64,000 bases of DNA from Blastocystis sp. Blastoise (GCA_039096225.1 JBBPEB010000005.1:939501-1003500); one strand, 5' to 3'. Shown: positions 43,577 to 54,708, numbered from the stretch's first letter. Program-made: numbers and translations. Notes: generated by a model from the letters alone, not told the origin.

Positions 43577-43696
43577 TTCTAGAAGGTTCTAGAAGGTTCT
43601 AGAAGGTTCTAGAACATTTAAAAATATAAAGTAATATTTACTATTATAGAATGTTCTAGAATGTTCTAGAATGTTCTTGAATGTTCTAGAAGCTTC
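43577..43696. promoter_or_regulatory. Double heat-shock-element array upstream of primase-helicase (element B)
   Basis: Eight units at 43577-43614 and ten at 43649-43696, each exactly 5 bp apart; the richest array in the element (18 units). The downstream edge is 87 nt from the ATG at 43783. Confidence 0.87.
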
Positions 43697-43782
43697 CAAA
43701 ACTGACTTCTAGAATCTTTAATATATTATTTGTTTTGAATTTTATACCATATTTATTTTCATTATTTATAAGTCAAATAATC

Positions 43783-46700
43783 ATGGAAAATTCACAAATT
43801 CATTTTGTTTATACTTTTGGTTCCTTTAATCATGATAATTCAAAAGATAATCATAGTGAAATTATTATACCAAATCCATTCCCATTTTATAAAAGTCTAT
43901 TTACTAATTACCAAAATCCAAAAGAATTATTACATTATATTGATTGTACTCCTTGTAATACATCAACTAATTATAGAAGATTATGGTTTGATTTAGATTA
44001 TCACCAAATATCAAATGATTTTTCTTTTCTAACAGATTCTTTTATTCATGAATTTATAGAAGAAATGTGTAATCATTGTATTCATTATTATAATCAAGAA
44101 TTTATTTCGCTTGTGTATACAAAGAAAGAAGTGAATAAGAAGACAGTTCATAATGAAATACATTATTCATGGGGAATTCATATATATACAAATTGGTTTG
44201 TAAATGGTGATTATTTATTTTTCTTATATAATAGTATGATTCTGAATACCAAATTGGTTGATTTATGTAAAATGAATAATTTAGATATAAAAGAATTCAT
44301 TGATTATAATGTTATTGGTAAACCCAGAAAGAATAATGGTTGTATGTTTCTTGGTTGTAGTAAAGATAATTCTCCATCTACTTATAAATTATATGAAGAA
44401 TATACCAATAAAACATGGAAGAAAATAGATGATGAAATCGATGAACATTATTATTTCAAAACATTATTGAATTATAAGAATGAAGATGATATTATAAGTG
44501 ATATTATTAATCCTATTATTTTTTATAAATTAAAACAATATTCACGTTATAAACGTTATTATGCAAGATTAAATAATTGTTCACGTACTATATTATGTTC
44601 TATACAAGATATTAAAGATATTCCTATGTTGATTTCTACAGATACTATATTGGATACTACAGCATCTAAAGAAGCTTTATTAGAACGATATTTATTATTG
44701 ATTGGTTCTATTGAAGATATGAATTATTTTGAATCTCATAATACTTGGTATAAATTATGTTGTGCAGCAAAACAGATTTGTAATACAACAAGAGGATTAG
44801 AATTATTTAAAAATTATTCATTACGTTATGGTCATGATCGAAGTGATGATGTAATTGAATCTACATGGAATCATATACAAGTTGATCCTACTCATTTATC
44901 GAATAATTATATTTTAAAGATATTAATGGATAATAAATTATTTAATAAAGATGATGATAATGATTTCATATTTATGTCTATTTTAGAATGTATTCAATCC
45001 TTTAATCTTGTAGATTCACAAACATTAGTTATGTTATTTCAATTATTAGAATTTAATGAAATTGTTTCCATTATATTAGATAAAGATAATTTTATCTTAT
45101 ATACATTTGATGAATATAATATCTTAAGACGTTGTAAGAATAATTATGATATTAATTTCTTTGAAACCAAAATAACTACATTTATGAAATCGATTGTAGA
45201 GAAATTCAAACTATCAAGATTATATTCCAAAGAGAATGAACAACATCAAAAAATAGTTGATAAAATAATGTCTGCTTCTGTTACTAATGAATATCATTAT
45301 AAAGAATGGTTGAATCGTTATTTGAAGACTTATGGTAAATCTTATAAAGAATATTTAGATACGTATATGGTTCATAAAGAACGTGTTATCTATACACAAC
45401 TTGGTTATTTATATCCAAAAGAATCTACAGAAGAAGATCCTAGACAATATTATATCCAACCATATCATAAAGAAGATATGGTGTTTGAAGATTTATTAAT
45501 TGATACTGAATTTAATGTAAGTTGGAATATAAATAATGAACAGAAAGATATTATCCAATTATTTGAACAACATATTGCAAGATATTGTGAATTCGATAAG
45601 AAATATGAAAGTATTATGTTACGTATCCTAACCACTGCTTTCTATGTCAATACTCAGAAAACAGTTTCTTATATATTATATGGTAGTACAGGTAGTAATG
45701 GTAAAACAATAACAACTGATTTAATTTCTCGTATTGTAGGTAGTAATCAATGTATTATAGTAAATCCAGATAATTTAGAAGAAACATCTATAGCTCCTAA
45801 GATTGTAGATATGTCTAATAAAACAATGTATTATATGAATGAATTAATAGAAGAAGATGTTACTGGTAGAAAGAAAACATTTAATCCATTCTCTTCTAAA
45901 GTCTTTAAAGAAATAGCAGAAAAGAAAGAAGGTGCTAGTGCTCGTAAATTATTCAGTAATATATTTACAAAAGTTCATTTCACGGGTACTTTATTTATGA
46001 CAAGTAATATCCAACCTACTGCTGTGAATGCTGGTCCTATTGAAAGAAGAGTTTGTTTCTTACCATCATGTTGTCGTTATTTCCCTCCTGGTAATGCTAA
46101 TTTATATGAAGATTATGTAGATCATAATTTACCTAAACGTAAACAGACAGTAGAAAAGAGATTGAAACCTAATCATTATGAAATGGATTATACTCTATCC
46201 GATAAATTCTATCAGAATCGTTCAATTATCTTTAGTTATCTAGTAAGTAATTATTTCTATTCTAGTATGCAATTAGATATGCATGAATTAGATAATGAAT
46301 ATCATATAAGTGAATGTAAGAAACGATTCTTTGATCGTAGTACAGAAGGATATGATTTGAAATCTTTTGTTGATAACCATATTACTATAGATCCTTATTA
46401 TTTGAATGTAGTTACTATTGAAGATATTTTTAATAGTTATAAGAAAGTGAATAATAATAATCAATTTACGATTAAGAAAGATTTAGATAAATTTACAAAT
46501 GCTTTATTTGGTTGTTTAAGTAGTAAAGATACATTTAATTCTATAGATATTGTGAATATTCATAGAAAACATACTTCAAATTTCTATAAGGGAGGGAATG
46601 CTATTGGTATTTGTGGTTTAATGATTGATAATACTTATAATGAATGTGTGGATACAGATTTATTCTGTTTATCCAATTGTTTATCTAAGAAAGAAGAAAT

Positions 46701-46785
46701 TGTTTATAGTGAAGATCAATATCATAATACGTCATCAACAAAACGAATTTTAATAGATAATACTTTATATGCTATACCAAATTAA
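43783..46785 (+). CDS. Primase-superfamily 3 helicase, 1000 aa
   Basis: The N-terminal archaeo-eukaryotic primase-like domain has DLD (70-72), the SWGIHIY His motif (129-135) and FIDYNVIGKPRKN (~172-184). The C-terminal D5/SF3 helicase has Walker A GSTGSNGKT (634-642), Walker B-like MYYMNE (682-687), motif C ending in SN (LFMTSN, 737-742) and ERR (754-756) as candidate arginine finger. It probably unwinds viral DNA and primes synthesis; with no polymerase gene visible, the host or a helper must supply one. The ATG at 43783 (AATCATGGAA) is preferred to a TTG 48 nt upstream. It converges with the 598-aa gene. Confidence 0.9.
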   Translation: MENSQIHFVYTFGSFNHDNSKDNHSEIIIPNPFPFYKSLFTNYQNPKELLHYIDCTPCNTSTNYRRLWFDLDYHQISNDFSFLTDSFIHEFIEEMCNHCIHYYNQEFISLVYTKKEVNKKTVHNEIHYSWGIHIYTNWFVNGDYLFFLYNSMILNTKLVDLCKMNNLDIKEFIDYNVIGKPRKNNGCMFLGCSKDNSPSTYKLYEEYTNKTWKKIDDEIDEHYYFKTLLNYKNEDDIISDIINPIIFYKLKQYSRYKRYYARLNNCSRTILCSIQDIKDIPMLISTDTILDTTASKEALLERYLLLIGSIEDMNYFESHNTWYKLCCAAKQICNTTRGLELFKNYSLRYGHDRSDDVIESTWNHIQVDPTHLSNNYILKILMDNKLFNKDDDNDFIFMSILECIQSFNLVDSQTLVMLFQLLEFNEIVSIILDKDNFILYTFDEYNILRRCKNNYDINFFETKITTFMKSIVEKFKLSRLYSKENEQHQKIVDKIMSASVTNEYHYKEWLNRYLKTYGKSYKEYLDTYMVHKERVIYTQLGYLYPKESTEEDPRQYYIQPYHKEDMVFEDLLIDTEFNVSWNINNEQKDIIQLFEQHIARYCEFDKKYESIMLRILTTAFYVNTQKTVSYILYGSTGSNGKTITTDLISRIVGSNQCIIVNPDNLEETSIAPKIVDMSNKTMYYMNELIEEDVTGRKKTFNPFSSKVFKEIAEKKEGASARKLFSNIFTKVHFTGTLFMTSNIQPTAVNAGPIERRVCFLPSCCRYFPPGNANLYEDYVDHNLPKRKQTVEKRLKPNHYEMDYTLSDKFYQNRSIIFSYLVSNYFYSSMQLDMHELDNEYHISECKKRFFDRSTEGYDLKSFVDNHITIDPYYLNVVTIEDIFNSYKKVNNNNQFTIKKDLDKFTNALFGCLSSKDTFNSIDIVNIHRKHTSNFYKGGNAIGICGLMIDNTYNECVDTDLFCLSNCLSKKEEIVYSEDQYHNTSSTKRILIDNTLYAIPN

Positions 46786-46829
46786 ATATATATTTATTTT
46801 TTATTATAAAAAGTTGTTTTGTTTTAAAA

Positions 46830-48626
46830 TTAATAAAATTTAAATTGAATTCCATGAAAATGCTTTTTAGGGACTTTGACTTTAAAGAATGCATTACCTT
46901 TATGTTTTTTCAATAAACCATGACCCCGATGAATAGGCTCTAAAGGAGGCATAGTAGAAAGACTACGTAATGCATAAGTATCTGAATTATTCATAACTAT
47001 AGGTGTAGAGTTTTCATCTTGGGTATTCTGTTGCATAAGAGATGCTTGAGTATTCGTTAATTCTGAATCTGTTGTATTATTATGTAAATGATCAGGTAAT
47101 AATTGTTTATTACGTATAAAACGATTATAACGATCTCTAGAATTCTCTGGAACTTCTTCAGATTCTAATGTACATCCTACAGGTAATTCATTTTCTAAAT
47201 CTGTTTTATCTGGATAATGATGCTTTAATAGATCTTTATAATATCTTAATGTAATCATTATAGTATCATTATCTGATGAATATTGTTCTAATGTAGATAA
47301 TATCGATTCTGATTTCATATTGAAATTCTCTTTACCAAATACATCTTCATAGTCTTCTTCATATTGTTCTATACGATCATTAAATCGTTTACATAAAAAT
47401 AATAATTTATTTAATTGATTAATTTCTCTTGTATAAGTAATATTATTCATATCAATATGAAATGTTCTTGTTTTATTATCTAAATCTTGCAATTTAGTTG
47501 AATGAGAAGATAAATAAGGAGATATATAATTTTCCATATGTGTTGATTGACTATGTAACATCTTCATAATCGAATTTTCAAAGAGTTCTACACCTTTAGA
47601 TTCGTGTTCTGAATCATTATGTTGGAATTGTGCTTCTCTTGATAATCTATAATAATATTGAGCAAATAAATGTCTTATAATATCACAACCATTAATTAAA
47701 GAATTATTCTGTTGTGTTTTATAAATCCAGCCTAAATGAGGTTTTATATATTCATCACCAAATTTCAAATCACGTACTTTACCACCATTCTCAGTAACAA
47801 ATAAATAATGTCTTGGAAATAAACGTAAGGATCTAGCTAAGACATTTAGATATTCTTCTGATAAATATTGATAAGTAGGATATTCATTCTTACCAATTTC
47901 AAATCGATTCTTTGTATCATTCACATGAATAGTCAAAGTATTTAAATCAATATAATTGGTTGTTCTTCTTAAGGATAAAGGAATTTGTTGACCACGAGTA
48001 TAGATTACACAATCATTATAATCATTACGAGCACATAATGTATCATAAGTTAAAACTAATAAATAACTATTCACATAATATAAATCATTAGGATTCTCTA
48101 AATAATTCTTTTTGGTGATATTAATGATTTCTCCCCAATCAGCTTCACAATTAATAATTTTCTGAGTGATTTCATAATGTCTTGAATAAGTAGCATCAAT
48201 TTGTAAAGAACCCCATAAATGTTCCCATTTCTTTATATTTTGTGGAGTAAATGCTTTATAATTAATGATATCTTCATCATCTGTACAAATAGATATATTC
48301 TTCATTATATAAGTAATCATTTGCATATAATTAGCTACAGTAGTATTGGATAATCCACCTTGTTGTCCAGGAGCTTCTGTTTGTGTATGTTGCATAACAT
48401 TTTGAAATTGAAATGGATCTGTTAAGACTTCTACACAAAAGAATGGTTCTTCCATATCATCTATTTGAATTCGTTCTTCATTACGAAATTTCTTACATAT
48501 TGTCTTTATCCATTTCTTCCAATTTATACTTGTTGATAATTGTATTTTCTTCCAATGTAATAATTGATCTATACAATTTGTAAAGAATTCTTCACAATCT
48601 TTATCTGAATAACCTGTTGATTGCAT
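46830..48626 (-). CDS. Second tyrosine recombinase-like protein, 598 aa
   Basis: Catalytic pattern resembling tyrosine recombinases: Arg I in TLCARNDYNDC (R200), a Lys/Arg hairpin (~239), DIIRHLFAQY (R318), LHSQSTHMENY with H358 and nucleophile candidate Y367. The N-terminal 130 residues may be a core-binding domain. The C-terminal 220 residues are an extra region of unknown function that carries most A/B differences. It lacks a heat-shock-element array, unlike the shorter recombinase, so the two may act at different stages. It could instead be a degenerate recombinase used in replication or packaging. Confidence 0.66.
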   Translation of the reverse strand: MQSTGYSDKDCEEFFTNCIDQLLHWKKIQLSTSINWKKWIKTICKKFRNEERIQIDDMEEPFFCVEVLTDPFQFQNVMQHTQTEAPGQQGGLSNTTVANYMQMITYIMKNISICTDDEDIINYKAFTPQNIKKWEHLWGSLQIDATYSRHYEITQKIINCEADWGEIINITKKNYLENPNDLYYVNSYLLVLTYDTLCARNDYNDCVIYTRGQQIPLSLRRTTNYIDLNTLTIHVNDTKNRFEIGKNEYPTYQYLSEEYLNVLARSLRLFPRHYLFVTENGGKVRDLKFGDEYIKPHLGWIYKTQQNNSLINGCDIIRHLFAQYYYRLSREAQFQHNDSEHESKGVELFENSIMKMLHSQSTHMENYISPYLSSHSTKLQDLDNKTRTFHIDMNNITYTREINQLNKLLFLCKRFNDRIEQYEEDYEDVFGKENFNMKSESILSTLEQYSSDNDTIMITLRYYKDLLKHHYPDKTDLENELPVGCTLESEEVPENSRDRYNRFIRNKQLLPDHLHNNTTDSELTNTQASLMQQNTQDENSTPIVMNNSDTYALRSLSTMPPLEPIHRGHGLLKKHKGNAFFKVKVPKKHFHGIQFKFY

Positions 48627-48693
48627 TATTAAAAATTAAATTATTTATAAACAAAACAAATTTATTATTTAGATTTTATAACATTTCATAGAA

Positions 48694-49116
48694 TTATAAA
48701 TGAAGAGATTGCACAATAGAATCAACACTTATATTTAATTTCATTAATTGAACAGCTAATTCTTGTATTGATTCATTTTGATTCGAATCAATTTCTTCTA
48801 ATTCATTCAAGACTTCTGATATATGTTTGACTTCTTCTTCTATAATAGTTTGTTGTATTTTCATTGTCTTATAATAGACTTTCTTTGTTTGTGGATTACA
48901 ACAATTACAATGAATATCTATATTTTTAACAATTAATTGAAAGAATTCAGTTGATTTCTCAAATAAACATTTTATAGCTTTTATAATAAATTCTAATAAA
49001 GTATTTTTCTTTTCTATTTCTTCTTCGGATAATGTGGTTGTTGTTGAACTATCTGAACTTGTTGAACTTGTACTTGATAAAGAATGTAAGGATTCAGATA
49101 CAGATTTAGGCTCCAT
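48694..49116 (-). CDS. 140-aa coiled-coil protein
   Basis: Ser/Thr-rich N-terminus, a hydrophobic/amphipathic helix (~40-62), CNCC cysteines (~73-76), then a Glu-rich helix to the C-terminus. It lies between the large capsid-associated gene and the recombinase-like gene on the same strand. No heat-shock element upstream. Confidence 0.6.
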   Translation of the reverse strand: MEPKSVSESLHSLSSTSSTSSDSSTTTTLSEEEIEKKNTLLEFIIKAIKCLFEKSTEFFQLIVKNIDIHCNCCNPQTKKVYYKTMKIQQTIIEEEVKHISEVLNELEEIDSNQNESIQELAVQLMKLNISVDSIVQSLHL

Positions 49117-49186
49117 TTTTTAATAATTTTTAAATGAATAATATAACAAAACATTTTTTTTAAATTTAAATATATCATTAAAATAT

Positions 49187-51622
49187 TTATATATAAGAGA
49201 TAGTTAATAAAACAACACAAGGATAATCACATGTTATAAAGAACATATTATCATGAGGTAATAACTTTAATAATTTACGATTACAATAATAAACATTCTT
49301 ATTAATCTTATTTGATATACCTTCATATTTAATACCATTCGAATAGTAATAAGGTAGATTTGTAGTATCTATAACATGAATATTATTCTCATATTCATTA
49401 GTAAAACATCTTAATGAAATAGGATATAAGTAATCAGTGGATTGACCATACACTGATATAATTTGTATATTCGTTAAGTATTGATATCCATAGACATTGG
49501 TTTTCTTCAATTCATAAATTAAATTCTTACTAGTACTAAAATCACAATACACTTCATCATAAGCTTTGAAACGTATATCACTACCATTCGGTTCACATAT
49601 ATTACAAATGATATTTCCTTTGAATAATTCATCAAATCTTAAATCTATATTATGATCAATTGTGATTGGAGAATTTATATTACTATAAGTAACATATTTA
49701 TCAGATAAAGGAAAACTAAATGTAGGATAATAAGATCCATTTATATATCCAGTACATAATTTAGATGCATTTGTTTGGATCGTATCAGTATCATTCTGAA
49801 TAATAATATCTTTTAAAATCTTATTCTGGATATTCAATGTAGGATATTCAGCATAGAATTGTGTGTCTGCTGTTAAACAATTCAAACATAATTTCTTAAT
49901 GGTTTCACTAGGTTGAATCGTATCGACTGTATCAGAGAATTCTAAGAATCCTCTTAAGATACAATTATTATTGAAATTCACATATTGTTTATTCTTATCA
50001 GTATATCGTATTGTAATATCTTGAATAGTATTTAAATAAGGAGACACATTAATATTCATAATATCATGAAATTCATTATTTCCTTTATAATTATTCACAT
50101 TGAATGAATATAAAGAATTCTGACTATTATCTACTATATTCGATTGAGCTATTAACATTCCCTTTGGACGACTACTATCAATATTATGAACACCATAATT
50201 AATAATTTCATCATGACCTAATTTATTATAACCTAAGATTTCACCTAATTCTTGAGCTTGAGAGAAATCTATATGATAACTATCAGTATAACACTTATAA
50301 TTACCATCTAAATCAAGTGTTTTCAAATCAACTATTTTGTCTGGTATTAATTGTTTACCATAAGATACATACCAAGCAAAACATCCTTGTTCATCATAAA
50401 CTAAATCAGGACGTATATTATGTAGAGCACCACGATACTTAAATAAGGAGTGCTCTATATCTGTAGCTGTAAATGTGAATGACGTAGAATCAGTACCTTT
50501 ACAAGATAAATATATTATATATCCATCCTTATTGTCCATAGTCTGAGCATCTTTGGATATACTTAAATAATCCGTATAAATTGTATTATTGATTGAACTT
50601 TCTAATAATTCATAGAATTCGTTTTCTGTGTAATTTCCAGGAGGAACAGTGAATGTAGTTTCATGAACACCATCATAACCACTCAATTGTCGAACAATCA
50701 TTGTATTATATCCATCTTCCACTGTAACTGTTCTTTTAATTCTATTTAATGTAATTTCATCTTGAAGTGAAGTATATGTCAATGTTTCTGAATCTTCAAA
50801 TAAGCCAGTGAATAATTGATTTTCTAAACTGAGTATATTATTACTTGACCATTGGAAATAAAATTTATGTTCATTAGCTAATACACATTTCATAATTCCA
50901 TTAGAACCTTGTGTTGGAACAATATAACTTGAATGATCACTCACACCATCAGTAAAGAATTCATTCAATTCATAGATTCCTGTTGATGTAACAGGAACAT
51001 TATAAGAAGTTAATTGAGGTCGATATATGGTTATAGTATCATCATCATATCTCATCATTAAACGATTAAATTTATCACCCCATTTAGCTGATACACAACA
51101 TACAGCTATCCACCAAAACTCTATATCCGTATAAGTACCTTTTGGAAAGCAAAAACCACGTCTTTTATTATAAATTGTAATTTCACAATACCAATCATCT
51201 CTATCAATGGTTATTGTTGGGGCTTCATTAATTTTGACAGTGGGATCAATATCAGGAGAATCTTTTATTACTGGTCTATCACATACATCAAAATGACATA
51301 GTTCTAATAATTGTGGAATTGAATAATTTTTCTGATCTAAAGTGATTGTGTATACGTTATTATTTCCATTAACACGAGTATTTATATATTTGAAAATTTG
51401 TGTTTTTGTGAATGTATCAAATAGAGGCACACTTTCACTACCAATTAAATTAAGATCAATATAAGAAATGATATTTTTAGTGATATCAATAGAATTCGAT
51501 AAATGTATATTGAATTGATTATCAATACAACGAACATCAATAGGGACTACATGTGTTTTAATACGAGTATCCTTCTCTTCTAATGAAGTCTGTTCTTCTT
51601 GATTATCTTCATCAAGTTCCAT
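49187..51622 (-). CDS. 811-aa capsid-associated protein (intact copy)
   Basis: Beta-rich, Tyr/Asn/Thr-rich protein without enzymatic motif. It contains at least two copies of a module with a (F/V)P.G.YT motif followed by a hydrophobic helix (~143-160 and ~325-345); the second is followed, ~55 residues later, by LFKYRG. The 223-aa protein has the same module. Divergently transcribed from the capsid-like genes through an 89-bp A/T-only gap. It is the gene disrupted by the Helitron in element A. A penton, vertex or fibre-base protein is possible. This is inference from context. Confidence 0.6.
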   Translation of the reverse strand: MELDEDNQEEQTSLEEKDTRIKTHVVPIDVRCIDNQFNIHLSNSIDITKNIISYIDLNLIGSESVPLFDTFTKTQIFKYINTRVNGNNNVYTITLDQKNYSIPQLLELCHFDVCDRPVIKDSPDIDPTVKINEAPTITIDRDDWYCEITIYNKRRGFCFPKGTYTDIEFWWIAVCCVSAKWGDKFNRLMMRYDDDTITIYRPQLTSYNVPVTSTGIYELNEFFTDGVSDHSSYIVPTQGSNGIMKCVLANEHKFYFQWSSNNILSLENQLFTGLFEDSETLTYTSLQDEITLNRIKRTVTVEDGYNTMIVRQLSGYDGVHETTFTVPPGNYTENEFYELLESSINNTIYTDYLSISKDAQTMDNKDGYIIYLSCKGTDSTSFTFTATDIEHSLFKYRGALHNIRPDLVYDEQGCFAWYVSYGKQLIPDKIVDLKTLDLDGNYKCYTDSYHIDFSQAQELGEILGYNKLGHDEIINYGVHNIDSSRPKGMLIAQSNIVDNSQNSLYSFNVNNYKGNNEFHDIMNINVSPYLNTIQDITIRYTDKNKQYVNFNNNCILRGFLEFSDTVDTIQPSETIKKLCLNCLTADTQFYAEYPTLNIQNKILKDIIIQNDTDTIQTNASKLCTGYINGSYYPTFSFPLSDKYVTYSNINSPITIDHNIDLRFDELFKGNIICNICEPNGSDIRFKAYDEVYCDFSTSKNLIYELKKTNVYGYQYLTNIQIISVYGQSTDYLYPISLRCFTNEYENNIHVIDTTNLPYYYSNGIKYEGISNKINKNVYYCNRKLLKLLPHDNMFFITCDYPCVVLLTISYI

Positions 51623-51711
51623 ATTTTTTTATTAAATTATAATTTATATTTATTTATAAAAATTATTTAATTTTATTTATTTATTAATATTTTCTTAAAA
51701 TAAAAATAAAT

Positions 51712-53205
51712 ATGAGAATCTTAAGAATTAAAGATAATATTCCTATTCAAAGCAATACTGATATTCTATCTAGTCCTTATATCTTTCAATATCATTGGAC
51801 TAATGTGGATAATACTTATATCAATTTCAATCAATCCTATTTGGATCTTACTGTCAAGGCAACTGTCACAGATAAAGCTGGACCAGTTTCTGTTTATTTA
51901 GATGAAACAGGTACTTCTGCTAGTTTCACCTATGATCAATTATGTCAATATTTCTTGGATCAATTAGTTCAGAAAGCTAATATTTATTCTATTATTGATA
52001 CTACTGATGTTGAAATGGTTTATACATTACCTGATGGATCTGATCGTGCTTTAAAATATGAAGAAAATTGTACACATGCTTCACGTGGTCGTAAGATGAT
52101 TTTATTAAAAGATATCAGTAAGAATGATTTAGAAAAATCTATGTATGGTGAAGATTTATCTGCAGATACTTATGAATTGAATTCTATTCGTTATATACGT
52201 GCACATCCAAATGAATCTATTCATATTGCTATTCCTTTATATCTCATTAGTGGTTTAGGTGTTGATGGAGATTCTTTAATATTAACTAAACATTTCAATA
52301 TGTTATTTAGAACTAGTACTATTGAATCATTAATTGATAATAAAATGAGTATTTATTTCAAGAATGGTACTGCTACCAAAACTACCGAATGGTTACATTT
52401 AGATGATGAAAAATGGTTTAGTACATTTAAGATTGAATCAGCTACTATGAATTTAATGACTTATAAAGATATTCAGTTCCAATCGAATGAATTATATAAA
52501 ACTATACCTACATGTATTCAAGTTGATTATCAAAATACAAGATTAACTACTAATCATTTCAATATCAATAGAGCTTTACCATTTATACCTGAATATATAT
52601 TATTTTGGTTTACAAATGGTTATAGTTCAACAACTATTAGTAATATAGCTAGTCCAAATGTATGGCCAACATATCAAAGTTGTTTGATTGGTGATGTTCA
52701 AATGTTCCCTCAAACTGAATTCCCTACTCAAATGTATTATCATAATCTTACTACAAAAGGTCATGTCTTCAATAATGCAGAAACTACTAGTTTATCTTGT
52801 CCTAATAAGAATTTATATTGTTTATGGGCTGATAATTCAAATCCTGAAACTATTCTTAAATATGATGAATGGATTAAACATCCTATTTATATTATTCCAA
52901 CAAAATCATTAATGAATATCCAATCAGATAGTGGTATTGAATTGAATTTCGATTGTAATGTTGATGTTCATGATGTTAAATATGAACATATTGATTCATC
53001 CACTGTTCCTGATGGACAAACGTGTCAATGGAAAAGTTACGTTGATCCAACAGATAAAAAGACAAAATATCATTGGGAAGCTGATACTGCCTCTTATAAG
53101 GTAGCTTCTCATGCTGGTATTTATAAACATACTACTACTGATCTAAGTGATAGTTCTCCTTATACCTTACATATGATTGCTGTACGTAGTGTACGTGATA
53201 TTTAA
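51712..53205 (+). CDS. Capsid-like protein paralog 1, 497 aa
   Basis: Shares collinear blocks with the following gene: IP...ILSSPY near the N-terminus, NIYSIID (~95), KDISKNDLEKSMY (~140), a PL.LISGLG block (~170), PQTEFPT (~335) and HPIYIIPTK (~395). Length, beta-rich composition and position between the 811-aa and ATPase genes fit double-jelly-roll major capsid proteins of the Polinton-like lineage. I cannot prove the fold from sequence. Differences from copy A are concentrated in loops at ~215-235 and ~430-465. No heat-shock element upstream. Confidence 0.52.
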   Translation: MRILRIKDNIPIQSNTDILSSPYIFQYHWTNVDNTYINFNQSYLDLTVKATVTDKAGPVSVYLDETGTSASFTYDQLCQYFLDQLVQKANIYSIIDTTDVEMVYTLPDGSDRALKYEENCTHASRGRKMILLKDISKNDLEKSMYGEDLSADTYELNSIRYIRAHPNESIHIAIPLYLISGLGVDGDSLILTKHFNMLFRTSTIESLIDNKMSIYFKNGTATKTTEWLHLDDEKWFSTFKIESATMNLMTYKDIQFQSNELYKTIPTCIQVDYQNTRLTTNHFNINRALPFIPEYILFWFTNGYSSTTISNIASPNVWPTYQSCLIGDVQMFPQTEFPTQMYYHNLTTKGHVFNNAETTSLSCPNKNLYCLWADNSNPETILKYDEWIKHPIYIIPTKSLMNIQSDSGIELNFDCNVDVHDVKYEHIDSSTVPDGQTCQWKSYVDPTDKKTKYHWEADTASYKVASHAGIYKHTTTDLSDSSPYTLHMIAVRSVRDI

Positions 53206-53384
53206 ATTTAATATTTCTTACTTACTATTCTTAACGTTAACTTGTTTAATTAATTCTATTCTATTCTATAATACAATCATTTGTTTTGTTATAAAAATTA
53301 AAATTAATTAATAATTATAAAATATTATTATTTTTTTTATTTTTTATTTTGTTAAAAAGAAATATATAAACAATAATTATTAAC

Positions 53385-54608
53385 ATGGAAGGATTCCCAA
53401 GACAATTCTTACCTTCAAAGGCAAATCAAACTATTAAACCTGTACAAATTCCTATTCTAGTTTCTACAAGTCAGGATTTATTAAATCAACCTTATCCATT
53501 TGAATTCTTATATAATTCAGTGGATAGCCCTTATATTGATTTCAGTAATTCATTCTTAGAACTGAATTTCAATATTACTGGTACTAGAGACAAAAATTCA
53601 ACATCTTCAGTTGTACAACATTCTAATATCTATAGTATTATTGATAAGATTACTACAGATCTTACATTTGTATCTCCGACGGGTCAAGATATTCTTATTA
53701 ATTATTCTGAATCTTCTATTGAATCCAGTAAAGCAAGAAAATTTGTTACTATTAAAGAATTAAGTAAAGATGAAATTGATAAATCTATGTATAGTATGAC
53801 AGAATGCTTATATAATAACACGTTGAGTAGTATTGCTGGAATGGAAATGAAAGAAAAAGCTCAAGTTATTATTCCTTTATCTCTTATTACTGGTCTTGGT
53901 ACATTTGATTGTGCTATTAAAGTAAAATCTTTGAAGATGCAATTCGTTACAAATTATTTAAAGAATCTATTTACCGGTACCACTGTAATCACTGCATTGA
54001 AATTTGATCGTGTTTATATTCATCTTCAACAAATCTATGATATTAATTTTGGTAATGATCCACGTGCTTTGATTAAATGTATTCCTAATAATTGTCAGAT
54101 ATCTGCATTCACTACACCTGTTTATTCACAAGCATCAGTATCAGGTACACCAACTCCACAACAATTCTTATCCAATAGAAGTGTTGTTTTCGTTCCTGAT
54201 TATTGTATGTTATACTTCACAAATCAAGAGAAGAGCATGATTCCTATTAAAACTGAATTATTAAAATCATGTCAATTCCAAATTGGTGGTCAAAATATCT
54301 TACCAAAGACGGATTTCCCTACTACGTATAAAACAACGAATCCATCACAAATTATTCCTAATGCTATGCTTTATAATACTTGGAGATGTAATAGTCATCC
54401 TCAATCTCCTTTAAACGGTGAAAAGTGGTATGAACAACCTATTTATATATTCCCTATTTCAAGTGTTGTTGATGTCAATACGCGTAGTGGTTGTGAAGTT
54501 AATATCTCATTATTAACTGAATATACTGGTGGAACTGTTACTGGTTCTTATACTTTATATGCTCATTTTATATTTGTTAAATTTGTTAGAGATGGTGCTA
54601 CCAATTAA
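53385..54608 (+). CDS. Capsid-like protein paralog 2, 407 aa
   Basis: Shorter paralog of the 497-aa protein: IPILVSTSQDLLNQPY, NIYSIIDKITTDL, KELSKDEIDKSMY, PLSLITGLG, PKTDFPT and QPIYIFPISS all have counterparts there in the same order. One is presumably the major capsid protein and the other a second major or a minor capsid component. Which is which cannot be decided here. The start is ATG 53385. Confidence 0.52.
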   Translation: MEGFPRQFLPSKANQTIKPVQIPILVSTSQDLLNQPYPFEFLYNSVDSPYIDFSNSFLELNFNITGTRDKNSTSSVVQHSNIYSIIDKITTDLTFVSPTGQDILINYSESSIESSKARKFVTIKELSKDEIDKSMYSMTECLYNNTLSSIAGMEMKEKAQVIIPLSLITGLGTFDCAIKVKSLKMQFVTNYLKNLFTGTTVITALKFDRVYIHLQQIYDINFGNDPRALIKCIPNNCQISAFTTPVYSQASVSGTPTPQQFLSNRSVVFVPDYCMLYFTNQEKSMIPIKTELLKSCQFQIGGQNILPKTDFPTTYKTTNPSQIIPNAMLYNTWRCNSHPQSPLNGEKWYEQPIYIFPISSVVDVNTRSGCEVNISLLTEYTGGTVTGSYTLYAHFIFVKFVRDGATN

Positions 54609-54708
54609 TTTATTTATTTGATATTTTTATTATTTGTATCAACTTTATATTATTCTAAAAAAAAATATTGTTTTGTTTATAATTTCATAATTAATTCATT
54701 TAATAAAA

